Shown in pieces: positions 7,817 to 15,893 of a stretch of DNA of 64,000 nucleotides. The notes beneath the pieces were generated by a model, which was not told the origin of the DNA, searched no databases, and saw only the letters and a program-made list of their open reading frames with translations. Within the stretch, counting starts at the first letter, position 1. Each line of letters begins with the position of its first letter. The DNA is from Algoriphagus sp. TR-M9. Its GTDB lineage: Bacteria; Bacteroidota; Bacteroidia; Cytophagales; Cyclobacteriaceae. The stretch is from assembly GCF_027594545.1 (NCBI RefSeq), contig NZ_CP115160.1, positions 248,001 to 312,000 on the forward strand, written 5' to 3'. The position numbers were made by a program, and so were the translations under genes.

Positions 7817-8905
7817 ATGAATTTCTTTAAGTCACTACTTTCCTTATTCCTACTCTCTTCATCTTTTGCATGCTCTTCTAATGAAGACTTTAGAACAGAT
7901 GTTTATTTTACTGAAGAAGATCTTCCCAACCCTATACAACTTCAAGGTAAAAAATATAATATCCCTGAAATTATTAACCCGCGCGGTTTAATGCTAAAAG
8001 ATCAGTATGCAGTTGTATTTGAAAGAAAAAGTATTGAGAGCAATAAAATTCATGTGATAGACTTAAAAACTGGGAAATATCTCAGATCCAAAGGCAAAGA
8101 TGGAATGGGGCCTGGTGAAGTAACTGTCATTACCCAAATAGAAGATGTCGGAGAAGAAGGCATGGTTTGGACTTATGATCCAGAAATGAGGATTTTTTCC
8201 AAATTTGATCTTTCTGACTCTTCTTTATTGGCCGTAGATCAAATAAAGTCCCCTGAAACAAGTTACTTTCTAACAAGCACAACATGGACAGGAACCAAAA
8301 GTATTTTAGGGAATTCTGTAGACGGTTGGACTAAATACCTTCATTTGAATATTGATGGTGATACTTTGGCTCTCTTTGGCAGTTGGCAAGATATGATTGC
8401 AAATAGAGAATTACCTAGAGGGATAAAGCCAGATGAGTTGGATGCTAATTTTGTAAGTAGTTTATTTCAAGGGGTACTAAAGACATCAAAAGATGGAAAG
8501 AAAGCGGTTATGGCAGGGATAAGCATTGATTATATTGATGTTGTTGATTTAAATGACAATTCTATTTTAACTATATATGGGCCAAGCCAAGAAATTCAGG
8601 ATTTTAGAATAGGGCATTGGGATGGATTTCAAGTACCTGATCTTGCAAGCAATTCAACAGAACGATATTTAGATGTTTACCCTGGGGAAAAATCTTTTTT
8701 TGCTCTCTTTTTCGGCAAGCCTTATCGTGAGTTAGGAAGTCCGGAAAGCCTCAACCGGGTTTTTGAATTTGATTATAATGGAAATATTTTAAACCAATAT
8801 CAGCTAGACTATCCAGTATATGGCATAGCAGTGGATGAGGAGAATAAGGCAATCTATAGCGTAACTGTAGACCGTGAGCCGAATCTGGTCCGGTTTGATT
8901 ATTAA
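7817..8905 (+). CDS. Six-bladed beta-propeller lipoprotein (BF3164/TolB-like family)
   Basis: A lipoprotein of 362 residues. The lipobox SSFAC places the lipidated Cys at residue 19. The rest has repeated blade-like segments (HVIDLKTGKYLRSKGKDGMG near residue 80, VFEFDYNGNILNQY near 320) typical of the six-bladed propeller lipoproteins of Bacteroidota. These are thought to sit on the outer membrane and are often adjacent to short secreted peptides. It follows the Cys-rich peptide gene after a terminator-like hairpin, so the two are probably one unit. Base composition is A+T-rich compared with nadD upstream. Ligand or activity is unknown. Confidence 0.8.
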   Translation: MNFFKSLLSLFLLSSSFACSSNEDFRTDVYFTEEDLPNPIQLQGKKYNIPEIINPRGLMLKDQYAVVFERKSIESNKIHVIDLKTGKYLRSKGKDGMGPGEVTVITQIEDVGEEGMVWTYDPEMRIFSKFDLSDSSLLAVDQIKSPETSYFLTSTTWTGTKSILGNSVDGWTKYLHLNIDGDTLALFGSWQDMIANRELPRGIKPDELDANFVSSLFQGVLKTSKDGKKAVMAGISIDYIDVVDLNDNSILTIYGPSQEIQDFRIGHWDGFQVPDLASNSTERYLDVYPGEKSFFALFFGKPYRELGSPESLNRVFEFDYNGNILNQYQLDYPVYGIAVDEENKAIYSVTVDREPNLVRFDY

Positions 8906-8951
8906 CTTCTTTTCTAAGCTTCATTAGAGGACAGGATTTTTGCCAAGACGA

Positions 8952-9005
8952 AAATTATTTCCTGAGCTGAGGGATTACATCCGGGATAAGAAGTTGTATT
9001 TGTAA
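8952..9005 (+). pseudogene. Detached second copy of the nadD 3' end
   Basis: Eighteen codons ending in TAA. In frame they read KLFPELRDYIRDKKLYL, against YLLPEGVSDYIRDKKLYL at the end of the intact nadD. The last 34 bases match 31 of 34, and all three changes are synonymous third-position changes. No nadD upstream part is present. It therefore looks like the end of a nadD allele from a related lineage left at an insertion or recombination junction. Confidence 0.8.
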
Positions 9006-9101
9006 AAATTCAAAATCCTTATAATCAATAAAATGAATTTGGGATTATGATTTCTGCTTTGCAAATAATATTCTAGTTATTTTAAATTTAAATTTTATCA
9101 A

Positions 9102-10457
9102 ATGAAATGTAAATCTTATCTTTTTTTAGTATCAATCTTAATCTTTTTTCAAGGGTGTAATGTAATTGAACACAGTGATGGTTTTGATAATATTAAGAAC
9201 AGTAAAGTCGAAAAAGTAAGAACTTGGTTTAATGAAAGCAGGGTCTTTTCAAAGCCAAACTCTCGAATTAATGAAATGATAGTTATGAATCCCAATTGGA
9301 AGGAATTCAAAATTCATAAATTAGAAGATGGTAGAGAAGTAGTTGAAGTTTTAAATACAAAGAATAAAGATATCTTTAGATCAGTAGGAAGCAAGGAAGA
9401 TAAATTTAAAATGATTCAAAATTCAATTTTATTCTTTCCTGTTGCCAATGACGACTACGAAATTTACTCATTGTTAACAATTCAAAATCAAAATTCAAGT
9501 TCAAAAGAAACTTTGGATGAATTAAATTATCTTCAAACATCTGAAGATTTTAATGGTGAGAGAATATTTTTCGATTCAGATAATAAATTTCTCGGAGGAT
9601 GGGCTTATAAAGATGGTAAGGTATCTCGAACTATAAGACAATCGTCCGATAGAAATTCTTCGAATAAAAGAGTAGATGGGACAATTTATTTTACTTGTGA
9701 GTATGAGACAATTACTTGGTGGCAAGAACAAGCAGGACCAGATTTGTATTTAGGTACTGATTATACAATTTCTTGTGAATTTACATATGTTGAGGATGAA
9801 AATTATCCGACTGGTCCTCCAATTGGAGGAGGAGGTAGTCTTCCAGGTGATGGAGGGCCGAATCCACCTGAAGAAGAAGAGCATTGCTATGAATTGCATC
9901 CGACAATACCTAATCTATGGGTTCTTTGTGGATATTTAATTGCTGAGAACTGTTTTGAAGGTATGCCCTGTTTTGATTGGGGAGTTAAATTTGGAAATTG
10001 TACTGAGATGGGGAATATTCATGGAGGTGCTGTAACTTTTGAACAATTTGAGGATTATTATAATGGTGTTGATTATGAAGACATTGTTACAGATAACCCT
10101 GATTTGAGTATCTCGGGTTTTGGTTCCCAGCCAGGAGGTCCATTAACATCATACAGGTATGTAATAGATCCTTTAAATCCAAATCTTATTATTGATATGC
10201 GACATATGTTGGTAATTGGAAGATATGGCAGAGCAGTAGGTGAAAGTGTTGAAATATTACAATGGTTGTCTTCCGAAGAAAGTGCTTTTGATTCACAGGA
10301 TTTTTTCTCTAATGAATTAGGTTATTCTTTCTTCAAGCAGTTTGGAGGGGCAATCCATTCTACTCCTGAGTATACCACTGATTTTTTAAGGCAATTCATA
10401 TATGATGCTTCAAAAAGGAATGATATTACTACTCCAGAACAATGTGATTGGTATTGA
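9102..10457 (+). CDS. Hypothetical lipoprotein with possible toxin-like C-terminal domain
   Basis: Not confidently recognised; 451 residues. A signal sequence ends in a lipobox-like FFQGC with Cys19. Residues 40-220 are polar and A+T-rich coded. A Gly/Pro/Glu linker lies near 240-260 and is followed by a Cys-rich patch (CYELHP, LCGYL, NCFEGMPCFDW). The last 100 residues form a compact domain, IDMRHMLVIGRYG followed by ESVEILQW and AFDSQDFFSNELGYSFF. A linker followed by a small conserved-looking terminal domain recalls the effector domains of polymorphic toxins, but no catalytic motif is identified. A small membrane protein follows 14 bases downstream. Confidence 0.6.
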   Translation: MKCKSYLFLVSILIFFQGCNVIEHSDGFDNIKNSKVEKVRTWFNESRVFSKPNSRINEMIVMNPNWKEFKIHKLEDGREVVEVLNTKNKDIFRSVGSKEDKFKMIQNSILFFPVANDDYEIYSLLTIQNQNSSSKETLDELNYLQTSEDFNGERIFFDSDNKFLGGWAYKDGKVSRTIRQSSDRNSSNKRVDGTIYFTCEYETITWWQEQAGPDLYLGTDYTISCEFTYVEDENYPTGPPIGGGGSLPGDGGPNPPEEEEHCYELHPTIPNLWVLCGYLIAENCFEGMPCFDWGVKFGNCTEMGNIHGGAVTFEQFEDYYNGVDYEDIVTDNPDLSISGFGSQPGGPLTSYRYVIDPLNPNLIIDMRHMLVIGRYGRAVGESVEILQWLSSEESAFDSQDFFSNELGYSFFKQFGGAIHSTPEYTTDFLRQFIYDASKRNDITTPEQCDWY

Positions 10458-10471
10458 TAAATTAAAAATAT

Positions 10472-10756
10472 ATGAAATTTTGGAAAAAAGTTAGTATTAT
10501 ATTTGGAAGTTTTTTGATTCTTGTTTGTTTCTTTTTGTCGAAAGACATATTTACTAAAGTGAAAAACAAATCAAATTTTAAACTGGTTGAAAATGGTATG
10601 TCCAAACAGCAAGTTTTAAATGTAATGGGTGAGCCAGATTTTAAATATTTAAATTTGAAAAGTGATTCTGTGTATTATTACGATGCGCCACCTTTATCGT
10701 CTGAAGGGTTTGAAGTAAGTTTCAATACCCATGATCAAGCATCTAAAATAAAATAA
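10472..10756 (+). CDS. Small membrane-anchored protein with SmpA/BamE-like motif
   Basis: A protein of 94 residues. One N-terminal hydrophobic helix (residues 8-24) has no lipobox, so it is an inner-membrane anchor or uncleaved signal. The periplasmic part contains VENGMSKQQVLNVMGEPD, the short motif typical of the SmpA/OmlA (BamE-like) fold, followed by a Tyr-rich strand. It starts 14 bases after the preceding lipoprotein and the two share A+T-rich composition, so they are probably one transcript. It could be a partner or protective factor for that protein, which is an inference from adjacency alone. Confidence 0.6.
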   Translation: MKFWKKVSIIFGSFLILVCFFLSKDIFTKVKNKSNFKLVENGMSKQQVLNVMGEPDFKYLNLKSDSVYYYDAPPLSSEGFEVSFNTHDQASKIK

Positions 10757-10776
10757 TAAAATTTATTGTATCTTGA

Positions 10777-10811
10777 AATTAAGCCCAAGTATTGAAATCT
10801 TGGGCTTAATT
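10777..10811 (+). terminator. Perfect hairpin after the small membrane-protein gene
   Basis: AATTAAGCCCAAG (10777-10789) pairs with CTTGGGCTTAATT (10799-10811), a 13-bp perfect stem with a nine-base loop. The A/T-rich outer stem and flanks allow it to end transcription in both directions. The IS element begins 15 bases later. Confidence 0.6.
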
Positions 10812-10825
10812 ATTTATGTTTTATG

Positions 10826-11783
10826 TATAGAGGTGTCCGCTTAATTTCATATATTTATGCTTTCAAACAAGCAGATAATGGATATTTTCAAAGGGCAAGA
10901 GCTTATAGAGTTCAGTAAAAGGTTCCAAAGCGAACTAGACTGTAAAAAGTACTTGGCAGAAATCAAGTGGAAAGCCGGGTTTACGTGCCGGAAGTGTGGC
11001 CACCATGGCAGTCAAATCCGGAAAGATTATGCTCGTACCTGCAACAAATGTAGCGATACTGAAAGTGCCGGTGCAGGCACCCTTTTCCATAAAGTCAAAT
11101 TTGGTCTTGTAAAGGCATTTTATATCTGCTTTGAGATGAGCACAAGTACCAAAAGTCTCTCTGCGATGTATATGGCCAAGCGGTATGGCATTAACCGTAA
11201 AACAGCCATGAGTTTCATGCATAAAGTACGTGAGGCCATGAAATCGAGCGGAAATCATCCCATGAAAGGGGAAGTTCATGTTGACGAATTCGTCGTAGGA
11301 GGCCAAGAGGCCGGGCATACTGGAAGGAGCTATGGAGGAAAGAAAGAGAAGGTGGTATGTGCTGTAGAACTTACTGATGCAGGAAAAGCAAACGGTTGTA
11401 TGCATTACAGATCAAGGATTTCTCGGCCAAATCACTACGTCCCATCTTTGAGAGCTACATCGACAAGTAAGCCCAAGTTCAAACAGACGAGTGGAAAGGG
11501 TATCGTCCTATCAAAAAAGACTTTACCATCAAACAGACCCCCAGTGAATTGGGCTTAAATTTCAAAGCAATTCACACCATGATCCATCAGATAAAATCAT
11601 GGTTAAGGACGACGTTTTCCTGGGTAAGCAAAAGACACATTAACCGCTACCTAAGTGAGTTTTCCTACCGGATTAATCGCACAGAATAAAGCTACCATCT
11701 TCCACAATTTGATCACCAGAATGGTCAGTAAGGAGAAAATCTACATTGCTGACTTGATATGATATTAACTGGTCACCTCTATA
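10826..11783 (+). mobile_element. Degenerate IS1595-family insertion sequence
   Basis: About 958 bases bounded by imperfect terminal inverted repeats (10826-10852 and 11757-11783, about 23 of 27 matching, tips TATAGAGGTG and CACCTCTATA). The size fits the IS1595 family. Inside is one broken transposase gene. No convincing 8-bp target duplication is seen at the edges. The right end cuts into a reading frame whose remaining part encodes a propeller C-terminus. Confidence 0.8.
10857..11762 (+). pseudogene. IS1595-family transposase, frameshifted
   Basis: The first part reads as a normal IS1595 transposase: an N-terminal zinc ribbon (CRKCGHHG and CNKCSDT), then the DDE start HVDEFVVGGQE near residue 142. 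A one-base loss near 11392 shifts the frame; the true continuation (QIKDFSAKSLRPIFESYI) is in another frame. It is then interrupted by TAA before AQVQTDEWKGYRP, which holds the second catalytic Asp. A further small deletion near 11684 precedes the usual end (FHNLITRMV). With at least three lesions the enzyme cannot be made. Confidence 0.85.
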
Positions 11784-12019
11784 AATCTATATTATTCCGC
11801 CAGTCAAATTTAGTAGATGAAATTACATTCGACCCAAAAGCATTTCCTGTCGGAGTTATTGGAGATAAATTTGTTTTTAAGGCAACACCCGACAGGATTT
11901 TAGCAGGTATAGAAAGTTATAAAGGTAATTCACCTCAGTTTGATAGATTAAGAAATCTTGGTAATAAGTTGGAAAAAGAGGGAAACCCAGTGCTTTTTTT
12001 GGTCGAATTTGATTTTTAA
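11784..12019 (+). pseudogene. C-terminal remnant of a six-bladed propeller protein (DUF4934-like)
   Basis: An open frame from the IS right end to TAA, about 78 codons. It contains FPVGVIGDKFVFKATPDRIL, then a charged helix, then LEKEGNPVLFLVEFDF. That layout resembles the C-terminal end of Bacteroidota six-bladed propeller proteins of the DUF4934 type. The 5' end is missing and the only available start lies inside the IS repeat, so it is a fragment. It differs in sequence from the C-terminus of the intact propeller at 7817-8905, so it came from a different family member. Confidence 0.55.
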
Positions 12020-12215
12020 AGCGGGATAATTTTTTACTGTCAGCATATAGAGCATCATGATGGTGGTCTCATGAATTTGATTTGTACTACTTCAATTATG
12101 GATTTACTGAGGTAGTAGGCGGAATAGAGTACAGGATTTTTGCATGCTATCCCCTTTTTTGCTTTCTTGAATCCTGACCCAAAAGCCAGACTTTTCAACT
12201 TCAAACCTGACCTTA

Positions 12216-13997
12216 ATGCAAAAACATACCTATGGAAGTGGGGTGATCGGTAACTGTGCCTACATCGCCCATGTGGAACTGGACACCAATATCAGCTGGC
12301 TTTGCCTGCCCAGATTCGATTCTGATTTTATTTTTGGGGGAATGCTCGACCGGGAAAAAGGTGGAGAATTCACCATTCATCCAGAATCAGGTGATTTGAA
12401 TACTTCTCAGGAATACCTGGAAAATACCAATGTATTGAAAACCACCGTAACATCAGGTGAGGATAAGTATGCTGTCACGGATTTTGCCCCGAGATTTAAA
12501 AATTTTGATCGCTACTACAAGCCCCTGATGCTGATCCGTAAGATCGAAGCTCTGGAGGGATCTCCCAAAATTCTGATCAAATGCCAACCTTCAGCAGAGC
12601 ACGGAGCCAGGCTGCTGAAGTCAAGCATGGGGAGTAACCATATCCGGTTTATGGATACCGATCAGGAGCTTCGACTCTCTACCAATGCTCCCCTAAGCTA
12701 TATTATGGATGGGAAAGCCTTTGCGCTCAATAAGCCCATATACCTGGTACTGACCTATGGGAGGCCCTTGGAAGCGCCTATAGAGACTACCTGTGAGCGT
12801 TTCCTTCAAGCTACCACCACCTATTGGCAGGAATGGGTGAAATCCACTAGCATTTCAAATTTTCACCAAAAGCTGGTCCTTCGCTCTGCCTTGATCCTGA
12901 AGATTCACCAGTATGAGGATACAGGAGCGATCATAGCCGCTTCGACCACTAGTCTACCTGAATCTCCTAATAGCACCCGAAACTGGGATTATAGGTACTG
13001 CTGGATCAGGGACAGTTATTACACTTTGACCTGTTTTAATAGTTTGGGGCACTTCGAGGAGCTGGAGAAATACTTTGAATTCATCCATAATCTCCGACCT
13101 GGAGAGGATGGACGCTACCAGCCCTTGTACTCCATCACAGGTGACTCCCTGCTCACTGAGGAAATCTCCGATCTGGACGGGTATCTGGGAAATAAACCCG
13201 TTCGCTTTGGTAATCAGGCTTATACCCACATCCAAAATGATCTATATGGGCAGGTCTTGGTTTCACTTCTTCCCTTGTATTCAGATCAGCGATTTACGGA
13301 AGAAGAGCGAAGTAGCTCCAGACCCATGATTATGAACCTGCTCAATAAAATTGAAGCCACTATGAATGAAAAAGATGCAGGACTCTGGGAGTTTAGAAAC
13401 CTCGCTCAGGAGCACTGTTATACTTTTCTGTTTCACTGGGCAGGAGCCTGTGCTGCCGCAAAAATAGGTATACGGCTAAAGGATGATGATATGTATCAAA
13501 AGGCCATCATGCTCCGGGATTTGGCAGTAGATAAAATAGAGCAATGCTACCTGCCTGAGCGAAAAGCCTACGGTCAGGCTTTGGGTTCTACCTACATGGA
13601 TGCTTCCACACTTCAATTGATTACCATGGGGTATTTTGGTGACGACTTGGAACGTGCAAATGATCACCTGAAAGCCCTGGAGGATGAATTGCTGGCAAAG
13701 GACTTCCTGTTCTATCGTTATAAGCACATGGATGATTTTGGTGTGCCAGAGACTACATTTCTCATTTGCGCATTCTGGTACATCGAAGCGCTAGCCTGTG
13801 TGGGACGACTGGATGAGGCTGTGGAGGGTTTTGAGACCCTGGTCAAATACTGTAATCACCTCAATCTTTTCTCAGAAGATGTGGATCAGAAGACTGGTTC
13901 TCAATGGGGCAATTTTCCACAGGCATATTCGCATGTGGGCTTGATGAATGCCGCTTTCCGGATAGGTAAAAAGCTGGATAGGCCTAATTTCTTGTAA
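12216..13997 (+). CDS. Glycoside hydrolase family 15 protein (glucoamylase or trehalase-like)
   Basis: A cytoplasmic enzyme of 593 residues, normal for bacterial GH15. The N-terminal beta-sandwich starts YGSGVIGNCAYIAHVELDTN. The (alpha/alpha)6 barrel has the family signature RNWDYRYCWIRDSYYTL near residue 255, and a late Glu-containing block (NLFSEDVDQKTGSQWGNFPQ) that fits the catalytic region. GH15 enzymes hydrolyse alpha-glucans or, in some lineages, trehalose. A trehalose-phosphate synthase/phosphatase lies 10 kb away, which makes trehalose turnover plausible. There is no signal peptide. Downstream is a strong terminator. Confidence 0.9.
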   Translation: MQKHTYGSGVIGNCAYIAHVELDTNISWLCLPRFDSDFIFGGMLDREKGGEFTIHPESGDLNTSQEYLENTNVLKTTVTSGEDKYAVTDFAPRFKNFDRYYKPLMLIRKIEALEGSPKILIKCQPSAEHGARLLKSSMGSNHIRFMDTDQELRLSTNAPLSYIMDGKAFALNKPIYLVLTYGRPLEAPIETTCERFLQATTTYWQEWVKSTSISNFHQKLVLRSALILKIHQYEDTGAIIAASTTSLPESPNSTRNWDYRYCWIRDSYYTLTCFNSLGHFEELEKYFEFIHNLRPGEDGRYQPLYSITGDSLLTEEISDLDGYLGNKPVRFGNQAYTHIQNDLYGQVLVSLLPLYSDQRFTEEERSSSRPMIMNLLNKIEATMNEKDAGLWEFRNLAQEHCYTFLFHWAGACAAAKIGIRLKDDDMYQKAIMLRDLAVDKIEQCYLPERKAYGQALGSTYMDASTLQLITMGYFGDDLERANDHLKALEDELLAKDFLFYRYKHMDDFGVPETTFLICAFWYIEALACVGRLDEAVEGFETLVKYCNHLNLFSEDVDQKTGSQWGNFPQAYSHVGLMNAAFRIGKKLDRPNFL

Positions 13998-14064
13998 TAA
14001 ATTCCCCTCAGAGTTCCGCAGATAAATAGCCCAGATTTTCGGGGATTTAGATTCTCCACATATT

Positions 14065-14095
14065 GTCCTGCTTTTTCGGAAGCAGGACTTTTTTT
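14065..14095 (+). terminator. Rho-independent terminator of the GH15 gene
   Basis: GTCCTGCTT (14065-14073) pairs with AAGCAGGAC (14080-14088) around a six-base loop and is followed by seven T. It is one of the best terminators in the window. Confidence 0.9.
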
Positions 14096-14204
14096 AACCT
14101 TTGAGGTGTAATCCCGAATGTCGCCAAACTTCGGGATCTCCTCGAAGGTTTTTTTGCAAAATACATTTTTAAAACCTTCGAGGTTCAAAAAAACCTCAAA
14201 GGTT
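14096..14204. repeat. Nested AACCTTTGAGG palindromes
   Basis: AACCTTTGAGG at 14096 pairs with CCTCGAAGGTT ending at 14150, enclosing an inner stem TCCCGAA/TTCGGGA; seven T follow. A second hairpin, AACCTTCGAGGTT at 14173 with AACCTCAAAGGTT ending at 14204, repeats the same core. Either could act as a terminator. The repeated core suggests a small palindromic repeat unit rather than gene-specific signals. Confidence 0.6.
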
Positions 14205-14291
14205 ATTATCCACTTCCAGAACTTTTCTATAGCTGGTTTTCAGGCTTAGTACAATACTTGTAGTTTCGATTTCTCATTAACTGTACCGCTC

Positions 14292-15188
14292 ATGAGTTTT
14301 ACTAGAATTACTTCCGCTTTACTATCCCTCTGTATTTCGCTCGCTTTTGTTTCTTGCTCCAAAGACATTTACAAAGCCAACAACAAAGCCCATAAAAAAG
14401 CGGTCAAAGAAGCCACAGCTTTCATCCAAGAAATCCCAAAAACAAAGGCAGAACTGGATTACGATACGCTCAGCATCACTGATGAATGGGTGGGGACCAC
14501 GAACTTCAGCATCAGAAAGCCCAATTTTGTCATCATCCACCATACCGCTCAGGATTCCCTGGCTCAGACCATTAGCACTTTTACTATGCCCAGAACTCAG
14601 GTGAGTTCGCACTATGTAGTGGGCAGAGGCGGGGAGATCGTCCAGATGTTGAATGATTACCTGCGCTCCTGGCATGCAGGTAGGGGGAAATGGGGGAATG
14701 ATACCGACCTCAACTCTTCATCCATAGGTATTGAGCTGGACAACAATGGCAATGAGCCCTTCACAGCGGCTCAGATAGAGAGTTTGTTGGTGCTTCTCAA
14801 GCGGCTCAAGTGGAAGTTTAACATACCGGCCGCAAACTTTATCGGGCATTCGGATATCGCTCCGACCAGGAAAGTAGACCCCAGTAGCTATTTCCCTTGG
14901 AAAAAGCTTGCCGAAGAGGGATTTGGGCTTTGGTATGATGAGGATAAAGTAAATGAAGCTCTGATGAGTGATGGGAGTACTACTTCAGTTGCTTTGGAGA
15001 GCTCGGATTCCTTGCCCCAAGATTCCTTTGACCCTATAATTGCCCTTCGGGTCATAGGTTATGATGTAAGTGATCCTAAAGCTGCCATTAGGGCTTTTAA
15101 GATTCATTTTATCCAAAATGATACGGAATCAGAACTGAATAAATACGATCTGGCTGTACTGAAAAATCTCTTTTTGAAATACCTCTAA
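14292..15188 (+). CDS. N-acetylmuramoyl-L-alanine amidase lipoprotein (Amidase_2 / AmiD-like)
   Basis: Cleaves the amide bond between MurNAc and the stem peptide for cell-wall turnover. It has 298 residues with lipobox AFVSC, Cys22. The zinc-amidase fold is visible: FVIIHHTAQDS with the His pair at 83-84, SSHYVVGRGGEI, SWHAG, then FIGHSDIAPTRKVDPSSYFPW with H186 and D196 as the remaining ligands. The C-terminal region (residues 240-298) with ALRVIGYDVSDPKAAIRAFK resembles the peptidoglycan-binding helical domain of AmiD. Being a lipoprotein, it would act in the periplasm. Confidence 0.92.
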   Translation: MSFTRITSALLSLCISLAFVSCSKDIYKANNKAHKKAVKEATAFIQEIPKTKAELDYDTLSITDEWVGTTNFSIRKPNFVIIHHTAQDSLAQTISTFTMPRTQVSSHYVVGRGGEIVQMLNDYLRSWHAGRGKWGNDTDLNSSSIGIELDNNGNEPFTAAQIESLLVLLKRLKWKFNIPAANFIGHSDIAPTRKVDPSSYFPWKKLAEEGFGLWYDEDKVNEALMSDGSTTSVALESSDSLPQDSFDPIIALRVIGYDVSDPKAAIRAFKIHFIQNDTESELNKYDLAVLKNLFLKYL

Positions 15189-15222
15189 GCGTGAAGTGGA
15201 TTTTTGTGGTAATGAGTATTGC

Positions 15223-15717
15223 CTAAAGTTCGCCTCTTTGATAGCGGAATTCCTCGGCATGCTGATTTTCCTCATCGTTGAGCGTAAGCTGAATGACCAG
15301 CTCATCGGATCTACGCATCATGGTCAGTCCGTCAAAGTAAACTACATTTTCGCCCATTTCAATCAATTGGAAAACCGTCCATTCTTCCTTTTCCTCCCAA
15401 GGTTTAAGATCTGCTCCAAAGTGCTTCAGCTTCAGGTATAAGGTTTCACCTTCCTGAATGAGGTGCATAAATTCTGAAAACACCAGCTTCCCATCATTCC
15501 AAAATCTAAAGGTTCCGATCATGTGCCCGTCCAATGCCGGCATCCAGACTTCCTCACATTGGCCTCCGAGTCCCGGACCTGTCCAGTAGCCTTGAATCCA
15601 GCCCAAGTCGGAAACATTGCCCTTTCCGGGGGCTTGTCCTTCTACTAGGTGTTTGACTTGAGGAAAAGCTGTGAAGCTAATAAGAATCAGGAGGGTAGCA
15701 AGTATAGTGGTTTTCAT
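15223..15717 (-). CDS. Secreted DUF6265-like protein
   Basis: About 164 residues from the ATG at 15717, which begins a typical signal peptide (MKTTILATLLILISFTAFPQ). An open frame extends 47 codons further upstream but without signal-like character at its start. The mature part has LGWIQGYWTGPGLGGQCEEV and LVFSEFMHLIQEGETLYLKL, which fits small beta-rich secreted Bacteroidota proteins annotated as DUF6265. Function is unknown. Convergent with the amidase gene, with only 34 bases between stops. Confidence 0.75.
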   Translation of the reverse strand: MKTTILATLLILISFTAFPQVKHLVEGQAPGKGNVSDLGWIQGYWTGPGLGGQCEEVWMPALDGHMIGTFRFWNDGKLVFSEFMHLIQEGETLYLKLKHFGADLKPWEEKEEWTVFQLIEMGENVVYFDGLTMMRRSDELVIQLTLNDEENQHAEEFRYQRGEL

Positions 15718-15893
15718 CAGGGAGGAATTTTTTCTTCCTAATAATAGGTAAAAATAAAAGAAAATCATTCGGGAGCTGACCTCCAAACCGCGGATGAAAG
15801 CAATTTCGCCCTTGAATGCCATTTTTGTTAATCTGCAACTCTTTTGGGAGTAGATCAACCGGAATAAAAGTCTTTCCGAAATACCTCCAATAC

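Noticed and set aside
10935..11405. 156-codon frame antisense to the IS transposase
   Set aside because: Shadow of the transposase coding strand; the sense frame has clear IS1595 motifs.
14096..14204. Possible CRISPR-like array from repeated AACCTTTGAGG units
   Set aside because: The units are inverted, few and without regular spacers; they are hairpins.
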